The position numbers and the translations under genes are program-made. Below, one piece after another: positions 31,672-40,500 of a stretch of 64,000 nt of DNA (the first letter of the stretch is position 1; every line of letters begins with the position of its first letter). Where the stretch lies: NCBI RefSeq assembly GCF_041538065.1, contig NZ_JBGORW010000001.1:62001-126000 (forward strand), read 5' to 3'. The notes under the pieces are model-generated. The model was not told where the DNA came from, searched no databases, and was given only the letters and a program-made list of their open reading frames with translations. The DNA comes from Leptotrichia hongkongensis (GTDB lineage Bacteria; Fusobacteriota; Fusobacteriia; Fusobacteriales; Leptotrichiaceae).

Positions 31672-33958
31672 AAACGATATTAGAAAACGACTGGAAGAAT
31701 TACGAAAAGATAATAATAGAAAAAATAATAGACAGGATAATGGAGATAAACCACCATTTTCAGGATTTCTTTTTTTTGTTTTTGTAGTACTGCTGGTAGT
31801 TTTTACAGCGATATTCCATCGTGATATACAAACTGTTTTTCAAAATAAAAAGGAAATTTCTTATACAGAATTTGTAGGTAAGACACAAAAAGGTGATTTT
31901 ACTGAAATCGATGAAAAGGATGATAAGTTAATTGCACAAGTAAAGGAAGATGGCAAGGAAGTACTTTATTTTACCAAAAAAATAACAGATAGAGTTGGAA
32001 ATGAGCCAATAATTATTAATGCAATTGCACAGAAACGTGTTAGATTAAATTCATTGCAACCTTCTGGCGGGAACTTTTTCTTGCTGTTATTAGGTCAATT
32101 TTTACCAATGATTATAATGATTGGGCTTATGGTATATCTTGCTAGAAAGATGGTTGGCGGATCTCAAGGTGGAGGACCTGGAAATATCTTTGGGTTTGGA
32201 AAATCAAGAGTAAATAAGATTGATAAAAAACCAGATGTAAAATTTGATGATGTTGCAGGAGTTGACGGAGCAAAAGAAGAGCTGAAAGAAGTTGTTGACT
32301 TTCTTAAAAACCCTGAAAAATATACAAAAGCTGGAGCAAGAGTTCCAAAAGGAGTACTTTTGCTAGGTAGACCGGGAACAGGTAAAACATTACTTGCAAA
32401 AGCAGTGGCAGGAGAATCTGGAGCATCGTTCTTTAGTATTTCAGGTTCGGAATTTGTAGAAATGTTTGTTGGTGTTGGAGCATCACGTGTAAGGGATTTG
32501 TTTGAAAAAGCAAAGGAATCAAGTCCTTCAATCATATTTATAGATGAAATTGATGCCATTGGTAGAAGAAGAAGTGTTGGAAAAAATAGTGGAAGCAATG
32601 ACGAACGTGAACAAACGCTAAATCAATTGCTAGTTGAAATGGACGGATTTGAAACAGATACAAAGGTTATCGTACTTGCGGCAACAAATAGAGAAGATGT
32701 ATTAGATCCTGCATTATTGCGTGCTGGACGTTTTGACAGACGTGTTACTGTTGATGCCCCTGATTTGCAAGGACGTGTTGCAATATTGAAAGTTCATTCG
32801 AGAAATAAAAAACTTGATAGCGATGTAAGACTTGAAGATATTGCTAAAATTACACCAGGATTTGTTGGAGCTGATTTAGCAAACTTATTAAATGAAGCGG
32901 CAATTTTAGCAGCAAGAAGAGCAAGTGACACGATAAAAATGGCTGATTTAGATGAAGCTGTGGATAAAATTGGAATGGGACTTGGTCAAAAAGGTAAAAT
33001 TATTAAACCAGAAGAGAAAAAACTATTAGCTTACCATGAAGCTGGTCATGCTATTATGACTGAATTGACACCAGGAGCTGACCCTGTTCATAAAGTAACA
33101 ATAATTCCTAGAGGAGATGCTGGTGGATTTATGATGCCACTCCCTGAAGAAAAGTTAGTAACTACAAGCAGACAAATGCTAGCTGAGATAAAGGTGCTGT
33201 TTGGTGGACGTGCAGCTGAGGAAATTGGGCTTGATGATGTAAGTACAGGAGCTTATTCTGATATAAAACGTGCTACAAAGGTAGCAAGAGCTTATGTTGA
33301 AAGTGTTGGTATGAGTAAGAAATTAGGACCAATTAACTTTGAAAACTCAGATGACGAATATTCATTTGCTCCAAATAAAAGTGATGAAACAGTAAGGGAA
33401 ATTGATCTTGAAATAAGAAAAATTTTAACAGAAGAGTATTTAAATACTTTGAACACTTTACAGGATAACTGGAGCAAACTAGAAGAAGTAGTAAAATTAT
33501 TACTGAAAAAAGAAACAATTACTGGAGATGAAGTTAGAAGAATTATCAAAGGAGAGACTTCAGAACAAATTTTAAAAGCTTCTGAAAATATTGAAGAAGA
33601 TAATAATTCGAATATCGATGAAGAAAAAAAAGCAAAAGAAGAAAATGCAGAAATAATATCAGAAAAAAAATTGATAGAAAAAGTTGAAGAGTTAGAAGAA
33701 AAAATTAAAACTCAAAACTCATCTGAAGGAACAATAGAGAGTGCTGAAAAAACAGATGAAGAAAAACATAATTCTTCTGAAAGTGAACTGGAAAAAGTTA
33801 CAGAAACTAAAGATAAAAAGGATAATGATGATAATCCAAATGATTCTTCAGAAAATAATGATAATGATTCTGATTCAGGAAATGAAGATATAAATGAAAA
33901 ATCTGAAAACAGTGAAAAGAAAAAAAGTAATTTTAAATTACCAAGTTTTATGGAATAA
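31655..33958 (+). CDS. ftsH: ATP-dependent zinc metalloprotease FtsH
   Basis: A 767-residue membrane AAA+ protease that degrades membrane and regulatory proteins. Order: basic N-terminus, transmembrane helix at about 35-54, external domain 55-140, second helix at about 141-161, AAA domain with Walker A GRPGTGKT (238-245), Walker B IIFIDEID (293-300), second region of homology ATNREDVLDPALLRAGRFDR, and zinc site HEAGH (461-465). Two oddities: Walker A has Arg where most FtsH have Pro (GPPGTGKT), and a tail of about 125 residues is very rich in Glu, Lys, Ser, Asn and Asp. GGGAGG for this gene lies inside tilS. Confidence 0.96.
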   Translation: MAERDKNDIRKRLEELRKDNNRKNNRQDNGDKPPFSGFLFFVFVVLLVVFTAIFHRDIQTVFQNKKEISYTEFVGKTQKGDFTEIDEKDDKLIAQVKEDGKEVLYFTKKITDRVGNEPIIINAIAQKRVRLNSLQPSGGNFFLLLLGQFLPMIIMIGLMVYLARKMVGGSQGGGPGNIFGFGKSRVNKIDKKPDVKFDDVAGVDGAKEELKEVVDFLKNPEKYTKAGARVPKGVLLLGRPGTGKTLLAKAVAGESGASFFSISGSEFVEMFVGVGASRVRDLFEKAKESSPSIIFIDEIDAIGRRRSVGKNSGSNDEREQTLNQLLVEMDGFETDTKVIVLAATNREDVLDPALLRAGRFDRRVTVDAPDLQGRVAILKVHSRNKKLDSDVRLEDIAKITPGFVGADLANLLNEAAILAARRASDTIKMADLDEAVDKIGMGLGQKGKIIKPEEKKLLAYHEAGHAIMTELTPGADPVHKVTIIPRGDAGGFMMPLPEEKLVTTSRQMLAEIKVLFGGRAAEEIGLDDVSTGAYSDIKRATKVARAYVESVGMSKKLGPINFENSDDEYSFAPNKSDETVREIDLEIRKILTEEYLNTLNTLQDNWSKLEEVVKLLLKKETITGDEVRRIIKGETSEQILKASENIEEDNNSNIDEEKKAKEENAEIISEKKLIEKVEELEEKIKTQNSSEGTIESAEKTDEEKHNSSESELEKVTETKDKKDNDDNPNDSSENNDNDSDSGNEDINEKSENSEKKKSNFKLPSFME

Positions 33959-33983
33959 AGTATAAAAGTTAATTTGTATATTT

Positions 33984-34034
33984 AAATAGAAAGTTGACAT
34001 TAATTTTAAATTTTTGTTATCTTTCTATTTTTTT
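33984..34034 (+). terminator. Terminator of the mltG-tilS-ftsH unit
   Basis: AAATAGAAAG (33984-33993) with CTTTCTATTT (34021-34030), followed by T residues. Confidence 0.75.
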
Positions 34035-34096
34035 AATCTAATAAACAGTTAATATATTACCATAAAAATAAACATAAATATAATTTAAAAAATATA

Positions 34097-34125
34097 TTGA
34101 CTTTTTTAAAAAGGTGTTGTATAAT
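34097..34125 (+). promoter_or_regulatory. Promoter of a small lipoprotein gene
   Basis: TTGACT (34097-34102), 17-bp spacer, TATAAT (34120-34125). Confidence 0.7.
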
Positions 34126-34166
34126 TATGTTGTGAAATAAAAGAGAAAATCAATTACCGTAAAAAT

Positions 34167-34358
34167 TTGAGAGTTGGAAGGGATAATTGTGTAAAAAGTA
34201 AAATTAAAATCGGAATTATGATTTTTGTGATGATGTTTAGTGTTAACAGTTGTACATTAATTTATAATGCAGCAGCACTAGGACTGGCTGGAATAGCTGG
34301 AGCCGCTGCATGGGAAGGGGCGAAAAGTGGTAAAACCAAAACTTGTAGAGGAACATGA
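34167..34358 (+). CDS. Small lipoprotein-like hypothetical protein
   Basis: Up to 63 residues. A hydrophobic stretch IKIGIMIFVMMFSVNSC ends in a lipobox-like Cys, then TLIYNAAALGLAGIAGAAAWEGAKSG, a Gly/Ala-rich segment, and a short end KTKTCRGT. The start is uncertain: TTG 34167 lacks a good ribosome site, and ATG 34218 would leave a short signal without basic residues. In another frame the sequence continues past the stop as LVEEHDAYLANDRGGR to 34392, so the 3' end may be frameshifted. It resembles in style the broken lipoprotein gene at 27416-27613. Confidence 0.45.
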   Translation: MRVGRDNCVKSKIKIGIMIFVMMFSVNSCTLIYNAAALGLAGIAGAAAWEGAKSGKTKTCRGT

Positions 34359-34535
34359 TGCATATTTAGCTAATGATAGAGGAGGAAGGTAGTGTCTTGA
34401 TTAGAAAGATTATCCGATTTATGATTAAAATAAAAATTATGTATTTTTATTTTTTTTTGATAAATTGTGTGATATAATATCAATGTAAAGAATAGAAATT
34501 GTAAGGTAAAAATTAAAAATAGGAGTTGATGAAAA

Positions 34536-34952
34536 ATGAGAAAATTACTAATAACAGGATTATTACTTGTAGGAGCAATTGCGTTTGCTGGAAAATATGA
34601 AGATGGGTTAAAGGAACGTATGAAAGTTGCGGAAGAAAGACTTGAATCAAAGTTTGAAGGAACCACAGCAGATATGTTGAATGCCAGCTCTGAATTAACA
34701 GATGAATGGGAAAAAGAAATGAACAAAGTGTATGATTTAATTTTGAAAAAATTACCAGCAAAAGAACAGTCAAAATTTAAGGCTGAACAGGCAAAATGGT
34801 TAAATGACAGGAAAGTGGCTATAAAAAAAGCGTTGAATGATAAAGAGGATGGACCTAAAATGGCTGTGTTTGGAGCAGCTGGAACTGGACTTTCTATGAC
34901 AGAAGAAAGAGCTTTAAAACTTGCAAAAAGATACGACAGTCTTTCTAAATAG
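34536..34952 (+). CDS. Secreted LprI-like (DUF1311) protein
   Basis: 138 residues: a signal peptide (MRKLLITGLLLVGAIAFAG) and a helical domain of the lysozyme-inhibitor LprI N-terminal type: MLNASSELTDEWEKEMNKVYDLILKKL, then FKAEQAKWLNDRKVAIKKAL. The pattern L-N-[A]-x(n)-W-x(4)-M-N-x-x-Y ... Q-x-x-W-x-x-x-R fits, but the usual disulfide cysteines are missing, so lysozyme inhibition cannot be assumed. A good ribosome site (AGGAGTTGATGAAA) precedes ATG 34536. It should be periplasmic or outer-surface. Confidence 0.72.
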   Translation: MRKLLITGLLLVGAIAFAGKYEDGLKERMKVAEERLESKFEGTTADMLNASSELTDEWEKEMNKVYDLILKKLPAKEQSKFKAEQAKWLNDRKVAIKKALNDKEDGPKMAVFGAAGTGLSMTEERALKLAKRYDSLSK

Positions 34953-35117
34953 TGTTTAGAATATTAGATTAAATAAAAAAGAGTTTTGATGTACTGTAAA
35001 AAAGTTGAATAAAATAAATTAATTAATAGTTATGGAATAAATACATAACAAAATAACTTTGAGGAGTTTTATGTTAAAGAGAGTTTGGTATATTTCATAA
35101 CTATTTTTATTAATTCT

Positions 35118-35222
35118 TAGTAAAATTTGCTTAAACTCGAACTTAAAAAATAGGAGTATTTTATTAAAGCCTTTAATTTATATAATTTTTATTAGTTAAA
35201 TTTTAAATAAGTTTGAGTATAA
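35118..35222. repeat. Palindromic intergenic repeat element, copy D (divergent)
   Basis: Starts TAGTAAAATTTGCTTAAAC and ends AGTTTGAGTATAA; its ends form AAACTCGAACTTA against the reverse complement ATACTCAAACTTAT. It is more diverged in the middle than copies A-C. It lies in a 495-bp gap (34953-35447) that holds no other gene; a ribosome site and a 9-codon ORF at 35071-35100 stop right before the element. Confidence 0.6.
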
Positions 35223-35390
35223 TTTAAATATTTGTATTAATACCAAATTCTGCTAGAAAATATATGCAATTCAAAAGTTATTAAATATACACTATGCTGC
35301 TTAGATAGAAAATAGTATGAAAAATAAATTTGAAAAATTATTATAAATTTAGCAAAAAAGATAAAAGAACAAAAAAATGTGTAAAGCAGG

Positions 35391-35427
35391 AAAAAGTGTT
35401 TGCACTTTTTAAATGATATGGTATAAT
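35391..35427 (+). promoter_or_regulatory. Promoter with palindrome over the -35 box
   Basis: TTGCAC (35400-35405), 16-bp spacer, TATAAT (35422-35427). A perfect palindrome, AAAAAGTG-TTTG-CACTTTTT (35391-35410), covers the -35 region. It could be an operator, or the terminator of an upstream transcript. Confidence 0.6.
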
Positions 35428-35447
35428 ATTATTAGTGAGGTATAAAA

Positions 35448-36212
35448 GTGAAAAAGTTTTTTTTATTTAAAAAAAATAAAATGATTTTTATTATGATTTT
35501 GGTAACTTTCAGTCACATAATGTTTCCTTTAAATTTTAAATACAATACTGGAGAAAATCTTGTGACAAAAAAAAGGGAGGCAGATGAAAAAGAAAGACAT
35601 CTAAAATCAGTTCTTGATGCTATACGTGGGCATAATAATAAATATGTACAGTTTTTTCTTGCAACAGAAAGAAATATTGCAAATCGTAAAAGAGTGGCAG
35701 ATGAGATTGTAAATAGGCCTGTGGGAGTATATGGAGTTAATATAGATGAATCATTATTATTTGAAGGTGGAGGAAAACTGATTGATGTCAATGCAAAGAG
35801 TCAGGATGGGTATACTCCAATTATTGTCGCTATTGAAGCAAAGAATCAGGAAATTTTAAAACTTCTGATAGAAAATGGTGCGAATCTTTATGAAACACAT
35901 CCAATTTTTAACAGAACAACTCTTGGAACAGCTGCATACTATGAAAATGAAGAGGCTGTGGAAACTTTGTTAAAAAAAGATTCAAGACTTATAAATATTG
36001 GAAGTACTATTGATGGATGGACTCCGCTTGAGGATGCGACATTGAAAGCAAATGCAAAAATTGTAAAAATGCTGTTGCAATACGGTGCAAATCCTACAAT
36101 TACTGATAAACATGGAGGAACTCCGATGGATATGGCAACAAAATTTGGAAAAGGTGAAATTGTTAAGATATTGAGGGATTATATAAAGGCTAATCGAAGT
36201 AAATATTATTAG
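35448..36212 (+). CDS. Exported ankyrin-repeat protein
   Basis: 254 residues. The N-terminus MKKFFLFKKNKMIFIMILVTFSHIMF is a signal or anchor sequence. The C-terminal half has about four ankyrin repeats: VNAKSQDGYTPIIVAIEAKNQEILKLLIENGANL, TTLGTAAYYENEEAVETLLKKDSRLI, DGWTPLEDATLKANAKIVKMLLQYGANP and HGGTPMDMATKFGKGEIVKILRDY. Ankyrin repeats bind proteins; the partner is unknown. The start is GTG 35448 after GTGAGG. It is a stand-alone gene between its own promoter and ptsI. Confidence 0.82.
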   Translation: MKKFFLFKKNKMIFIMILVTFSHIMFPLNFKYNTGENLVTKKREADEKERHLKSVLDAIRGHNNKYVQFFLATERNIANRKRVADEIVNRPVGVYGVNIDESLLFEGGGKLIDVNAKSQDGYTPIIVAIEAKNQEILKLLIENGANLYETHPIFNRTTLGTAAYYENEEAVETLLKKDSRLINIGSTIDGWTPLEDATLKANAKIVKMLLQYGANPTITDKHGGTPMDMATKFGKGEIVKILRDYIKANRSKYY

Positions 36213-36301
36213 TTATGAAATATTTCAAATATAAAAAAATATATGAGAAGCCACTTTAAATTTGTTTGTAATAAAAAAAATTATATATAGAGGAGAAAAA
36301 A

Positions 36302-38005
36302 ATGAAACGAATGACAGGAATTGGTGCTTCAGAAGGAGTATCTATAGGTAAAGTATTACTTTTTATCGCAGAGGAAATTGTTATCCCAGAAACTAAAGCT
36401 GAGAATTCAACAATTGAGGCTGAATTAGCGAAATTGAGAGATGGATTGAAACAATCTAAAATACAATTAATCGCAATTAGAGAAAAAGTAAAGGAAAAAA
36501 TGGGAGAAGATAAAGCAGCAATTTTCGATGGTCATATTATGCTTCTTGAAGATGAAGATTTAATTATGGAAGTTGAGGATAAGATTAAAGGGGAAGGTCT
36601 TCCTGCTGCAAAAGCGCTGCATGATGGAATTAATGAATATTGTGATATGATTTCAAAATTGGATGATCCGTATTTAAGAGAAAGAGCTGCTGATTTACAA
36701 GATATTGGTAAAAGATGGCTTAAAAACTTGTTGGGAATGAAAATACATGACCTAAGTAATTTAGAGCCAGGAACAATAGTTGTAACAGAGGATTTGACAC
36801 CATCTGACACAGCTCAATTAGATTTAGAAAACTGCATAGGATTTATTACAGAAATTGGAGGGAAAACAGCTCACTCTGCGATTATGGCAAGATCACTTGA
36901 ATTACCAGCAGTAGTTGGAGTAAAAGGGATTCTTAGTGAAGTTAAAGATGGAGAAGTTGTTGTTATGGATGGAGAAACAGGTGAATTATACTTGAATCCA
37001 ACAGAAGATTTAGTAAAGGACTATATCAAAAAACAAGAAGAATTGAGAAAAGAAAAAGAGGAATTGAAAAAATTAATTCATGAAGATGCAGTAACTCTTG
37101 ATGGTAGAAAAGTTGATATTTGGGGGAATATTGGTAGCCCTAATGATGTTGACGCTGTAATTGAATCAGGAGCTACAGGAATTGGATTGTATAGAACAGA
37201 ATTCTTATTTATGAACTCTGATCATTTCCCAACAGAAGAAGAACAATATCGTGCATATAGAGTAGTTGCTGAAAAAATGCAAGGAAAACCTGTAACAATA
37301 AGAACAATGGATATTGGTGGAGATAAAGAATTACCTTATTTAGACTTGCCAAAAGAATTAAATCCGTTTTTAGGATATAGAGCAATCAGAATTTCGTTAG
37401 AAAATAAAGATATGTTCAAAACTCAATTAAGAGCTATTTTGAGAGCTTCTCAATATGGACAAATTAAAATTATGTATCCAATGATAAGTTCAGTTAATGA
37501 AATCAGAAAAGCAAATGCTATTTTGGAAGAATGTAAAAGAGAACTTGATGAAATTGGAAAAATTTATGATAGAAATATAAAAGTAGGAATAATGGTTGAA
37601 ACTCCTTCAACAGCAATTATTGCCTATAAATTTGCAAAAGAAGTTGACTTCTTCTCAATAGGAACTAATGACTTGACACAATATTTCCTAGCTGTAGATA
37701 GAGGAAATGAAATGGTTGCAAACTTATATAATTCATTCAATCCTGCAGTGTTAGAAGCTATTCAAAAAGTAATTGATGCTGCGCATGGAGCTAATATAAA
37801 CGTTAGTATGTGTGGAGAGTTTGCCGGAGATAAAAGAGCGACTAAATTATTGCTAGGAATGGGACTTGATTCATTCAGTATGAGTGCATCATCAGGATTG
37901 ACTATCAAAAAGATAATTAGAAACAGTAATTATGCAGATGCAAAAAAATTTAGAGATTTAATTTTACAGCAAGATACACCTGAAGAGGTTGTAGAAAAAT
38001 TATAA
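36302..38005 (+). CDS. ptsI: PTS enzyme I (phosphoenolpyruvate-protein phosphotransferase)
   Basis: A 567-residue cytoplasmic protein that passes phosphate from PEP to HPr, driving all PTS sugar uptake. The N-terminal domain has the phosphorylated His191 in GGKTAHSAIMARSLELPAVVG. The C-terminal PEP-binding domain has GIGLYRTEFLFM, RTMDIGGDKELPYL, NPFLGYRAIRISL, VGIMVETPSTA, FFSIGTNDLTQY and the active Cys in VSMCGEFAGD. The length is usual. GAGGAG precedes ATG 36302. ptsH is not adjacent in this window, which differs from the common ptsHI order. Confidence 0.97.
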   Translation: MKRMTGIGASEGVSIGKVLLFIAEEIVIPETKAENSTIEAELAKLRDGLKQSKIQLIAIREKVKEKMGEDKAAIFDGHIMLLEDEDLIMEVEDKIKGEGLPAAKALHDGINEYCDMISKLDDPYLRERAADLQDIGKRWLKNLLGMKIHDLSNLEPGTIVVTEDLTPSDTAQLDLENCIGFITEIGGKTAHSAIMARSLELPAVVGVKGILSEVKDGEVVVMDGETGELYLNPTEDLVKDYIKKQEELRKEKEELKKLIHEDAVTLDGRKVDIWGNIGSPNDVDAVIESGATGIGLYRTEFLFMNSDHFPTEEEQYRAYRVVAEKMQGKPVTIRTMDIGGDKELPYLDLPKELNPFLGYRAIRISLENKDMFKTQLRAILRASQYGQIKIMYPMISSVNEIRKANAILEECKRELDEIGKIYDRNIKVGIMVETPSTAIIAYKFAKEVDFFSIGTNDLTQYFLAVDRGNEMVANLYNSFNPAVLEAIQKVIDAAHGANINVSMCGEFAGDKRATKLLLGMGLDSFSMSASSGLTIKKIIRNSNYADAKKFRDLILQQDTPEEVVEKL

Positions 38006-38013
38006 TAAATTGT

Positions 38014-38047
38014 AAAAAAGGCTAGTTAGTTTTATTAGCCTTTTTTC
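38014..38047 (+). terminator. Terminator after ptsI
   Basis: AAAAAAGGCTA, loop, TTAGCCTTTTTT, within 30 bp of the ptsI stop. Confidence 0.9.
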
Positions 38048-38139
38048 GCCTTAAAAATAGAATTATTATTTGTTTCTTTATTGATATTGAATATTAACAA
38101 ATAACCGTTTTTCGAGTTTATAGTTTAGGAGTGAAAGAT

Positions 38140-38700
38140 ATGAAAAATAGAAAAGTGGCAGTATTTTTAGCAAACGGATTTGAGGAGATTGAAGCAGTTA
38201 CACCAATTGATTTACTTCAAAGAGCTGAAATTACTGTAGATACAATTTCAATTACAAAAGAAAATCTTGTAGAAAGTGCAAGAAAAATGAGAATATTGGC
38301 AGATAAGATAATTGATGAAATTAATTTTTCTGAATATGATATGTTGATATTACCTGGCGGTCCTGGGGTAAAAAATTATTTTAACTCTCAAAAACTTTTA
38401 GATAATATACTAAAATTTTCAAAAGATGAAGAAAACAAAAAAATTGCGGCTATATGTGCAGCTCCGACTGTATTAGCAAGTCTTAAAATATTGGAGGGGA
38501 AAAAGGTGGTATGTTTTCCAGCTTGTGAAGAGGATTTGCTAAAGAGCAAGGCTATTTTGGTAAAAGAAAGAGTAATTACAGATGGAAATGTTGTAACGAG
38601 CAGAAGTGCTGGAACGGCAATGGACTTTTCACTTATGATTATTAGTGAACTTTTGGGTGAAGAAAATGCTGAAAAAGTTTCAAAGGAAATTGTGCTTTAA
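38140..38700 (+). CDS. DJ-1/PfpI family protein
   Basis: 186 residues of the DJ-1/YajL subgroup. The nucleophilic elbow AAICAAPTVLAS carries the conserved Cys, and the partner Glu stands in NGFEEIEAVTPIDLLQRA. Other family blocks are MLILPGGPGVKNYF and VTSRSAGTAMDFSLMIISELLG. Members are redox-responsive chaperones or deglycase-like enzymes; the exact activity is debated. ATG 38140 is preferred over the in-frame GTG at 38131, which overlaps the TAGGAGTG ribosome site. It has no operon partners. Confidence 0.9.
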   Translation: MKNRKVAVFLANGFEEIEAVTPIDLLQRAEITVDTISITKENLVESARKMRILADKIIDEINFSEYDMLILPGGPGVKNYFNSQKLLDNILKFSKDEENKKIAAICAAPTVLASLKILEGKKVVCFPACEEDLLKSKAILVKERVITDGNVVTSRSAGTAMDFSLMIISELLGEENAEKVSKEIVL

Positions 38701-38935
38701 AAAGTTGTAAAACAAAAAATAAAAAATTTAAAAAGTTATATGGAAAAAATAAGAAAAGTGTGGTAAAATGTTTCAGTAATTATGAAATAAATAAAATAAT
38801 TTGATAATTAATGAGATTGTAACTATTGATTCAATGAAATTATATTAATAATGAATGTTAAAATTTTAGAATTAATTTCAAGGAGTTTTGTATAAAATTG
38901 AACTTCATAATTAAAAATATTTAAAGGAGAATTTT

Positions 38936-39859
38936 ATGGAATACCATAAACCTGTGTTGTTTGATGAAGTGATAGAAAATATAATAACAGATAATGATGC
39001 AGTTTATGTTGACTGCACGCTTGGTGGTGGTGGGCATACAGAAGGTATCCTAAAAAAATCTTCTGAAAATTCAAAAGTTATTGCAATTGATCAGGATATA
39101 CAGGCGATTGAATTTGCTAAAAAAAGACTTGAACAGTATGGAAATAAACTCCAGATATTTCAAGATAATTTTAGAAATATCGACACGGCTGTTTACCTAG
39201 GAGGTTTTGAAAAAGTAGACAGGATATTGATGGATATAGGAGTTTCCTCAAATCAATTGGATAACGCTAAAAGAGGGTTTTCATACAGGTTTGAAGCAAA
39301 GTTGGATATGCGGATGGATAATAACTTGGAAATAAGTGCTTATGAAGTTGTTAACGATTTTTCTGAAAAGGAAATAGCTGATATTATTTATAAATATGGT
39401 GAAGAGCCAAAATCAAGAAAGATTGCTAAAAAAATCGTAGAATATAGAAAAAATAAGTCGATTGAAACTACAACAGAGCTTGCAGATATTGTTATAAAAT
39501 CAATAGGAAAAAGCATGAAGCGACATCCTGCCAAAAGAACATTTCAGGCTATCAGGATTTTTGTAAATAAAGAACTTGAAGTTTTAAATGAAACATTGGA
39601 TAAGGCAGTAAAACTGCTTAATAAAAATGGCAGGCTTTTAGTAATTACTTTTCATTCGCTGGAAGATAGAATTGTGAAGGAAAAATTTCGTGAATATGAA
39701 AATCCATGTACTTGTCCAAAAGACATACCAATATGTGTATGCAACAAAAAAAGTCTAGGAAAGATAATTACAAGAAAGCCAATTATTGCTAAAGAATCAG
39801 AGTTAGAAGAAAATAACAGAGCACATTCAGCAAAATTAAGAATTTTTGAAAGGAGTTAA
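38936..39859 (+). CDS. rsmH: 16S rRNA (cytosine-1402-N4)-methyltransferase
   Basis: A 307-residue SAM-dependent methyltransferase (MraW) acting on C1402 of 16S rRNA. Motifs: YHKPVLFDEVIENI at the start, VDCTLGGGGHTEGIL (SAM binding), VIAIDQDIQAIEFA, LMDIGVSSNQLDNAKRGFSYRF, LDMRMD, RHPAKRTFQAIRIFVNKEL, ITFHSLEDRIVKEKF and the C-terminal CxCP/CxC zinc-like segment CTCPKDIPICVC. AAAGGAG precedes ATG 38936. Next comes an FtsL-like gene, the usual start of a division cluster, but no ftsI follows. Confidence 0.97.
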   Translation: MEYHKPVLFDEVIENIITDNDAVYVDCTLGGGGHTEGILKKSSENSKVIAIDQDIQAIEFAKKRLEQYGNKLQIFQDNFRNIDTAVYLGGFEKVDRILMDIGVSSNQLDNAKRGFSYRFEAKLDMRMDNNLEISAYEVVNDFSEKEIADIIYKYGEEPKSRKIAKKIVEYRKNKSIETTTELADIVIKSIGKSMKRHPAKRTFQAIRIFVNKELEVLNETLDKAVKLLNKNGRLLVITFHSLEDRIVKEKFREYENPCTCPKDIPICVCNKKSLGKIITRKPIIAKESELEENNRAHSAKLRIFERS

Positions 39860-39867
39860 TAAAGATT

Positions 39868-40287
39868 ATGAATGGTGTTTCAAAAAACAAAAAAATGCAA
39901 ATGGAAATACTTGATGTTCCAAAAATTACAAATACAGCAAGATCTCATGAAGATGCAAGAAGAGAAAGAATAGTAGCTCCTAAAGGAATTAAAAGAAAGC
40001 TTTCTAGAACTGCAGGACTTGATAAAAAGGTTATAAAAACTGTTTTGTTTTATGTTACAATTGTAACTGCAGTAGCATTGTTAAGAGCTTTTGTTGGATA
40101 TGATGTAGCTAATTTGGGTAGAAAAATACAAAAAAAAGAATTGCAGTTGAAAGAATTGAAAAAAGAAGTTGAGAGACTAGATAATAAGTATGTCAATAGC
40201 GATGATTTGAAAACGAAAGAACAAAAAGCAAAAGAAAAAGGATTTTCTATTCCAAATAATCCAACATATATAGATTTGAAAAATTAG
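39868..40287 (+). CDS. FtsL-like cell division protein
   Basis: 139 residues: a basic cytoplasmic N-terminus (about 1-55), one transmembrane helix (about 57-77, VIKTVLFYVTIVTAVALLRAF), and an external coiled coil (about 80-108) rich in Lys, Glu and Leu. The topology and position right after rsmH match FtsL of dcw clusters, which bridges FtsB and FtsI/FtsW at the septum. Sequence identity within this family is always low, so the call rests on architecture and synteny. It is 8 bp from rsmH and followed by a terminator rather than ftsI. Confidence 0.7.
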   Translation: MNGVSKNKKMQMEILDVPKITNTARSHEDARRERIVAPKGIKRKLSRTAGLDKKVIKTVLFYVTIVTAVALLRAFVGYDVANLGRKIQKKELQLKELKKEVERLDNKYVNSDDLKTKEQKAKEKGFSIPNNPTYIDLKN

Positions 40288-40296
40288 TAGTAAAAA

Positions 40297-40332
40297 AATA
40301 TAGCATAATTTAAGAGTGTTATATTTTTTTTT
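40297..40332 (+). terminator. Terminator after the rsmH-ftsL pair
   Basis: AATATAGCA (40297-40305) with TGTTATATT (40317-40325), one wobble pair, then a T-run. Confidence 0.65.
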
Positions 40333-40368
40333 ATACGAGAAAGAGTTGTAAAATATAGGAATAAAGGC

Positions 40369-40397
40369 TTGACAATAGCCAAAAAAATTGATAACAT
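40369..40397 (+). promoter_or_regulatory. Putative promoter of the V-ATPase operon
   Basis: TTGACA (40369-40374), 17-bp spacer, TAACAT (40392-40397), about 100 bp before the first gene. Confidence 0.5.
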
Positions 40398-40500
40398 AAT
40401 ATATATAATGACTAATAAGTCAATTTGTTTTTGTGTTTTTATTTATAAAAAAATAAAACATTTGGTAATAGTAAAAATAATTTACGAAGGAGGTTATATC

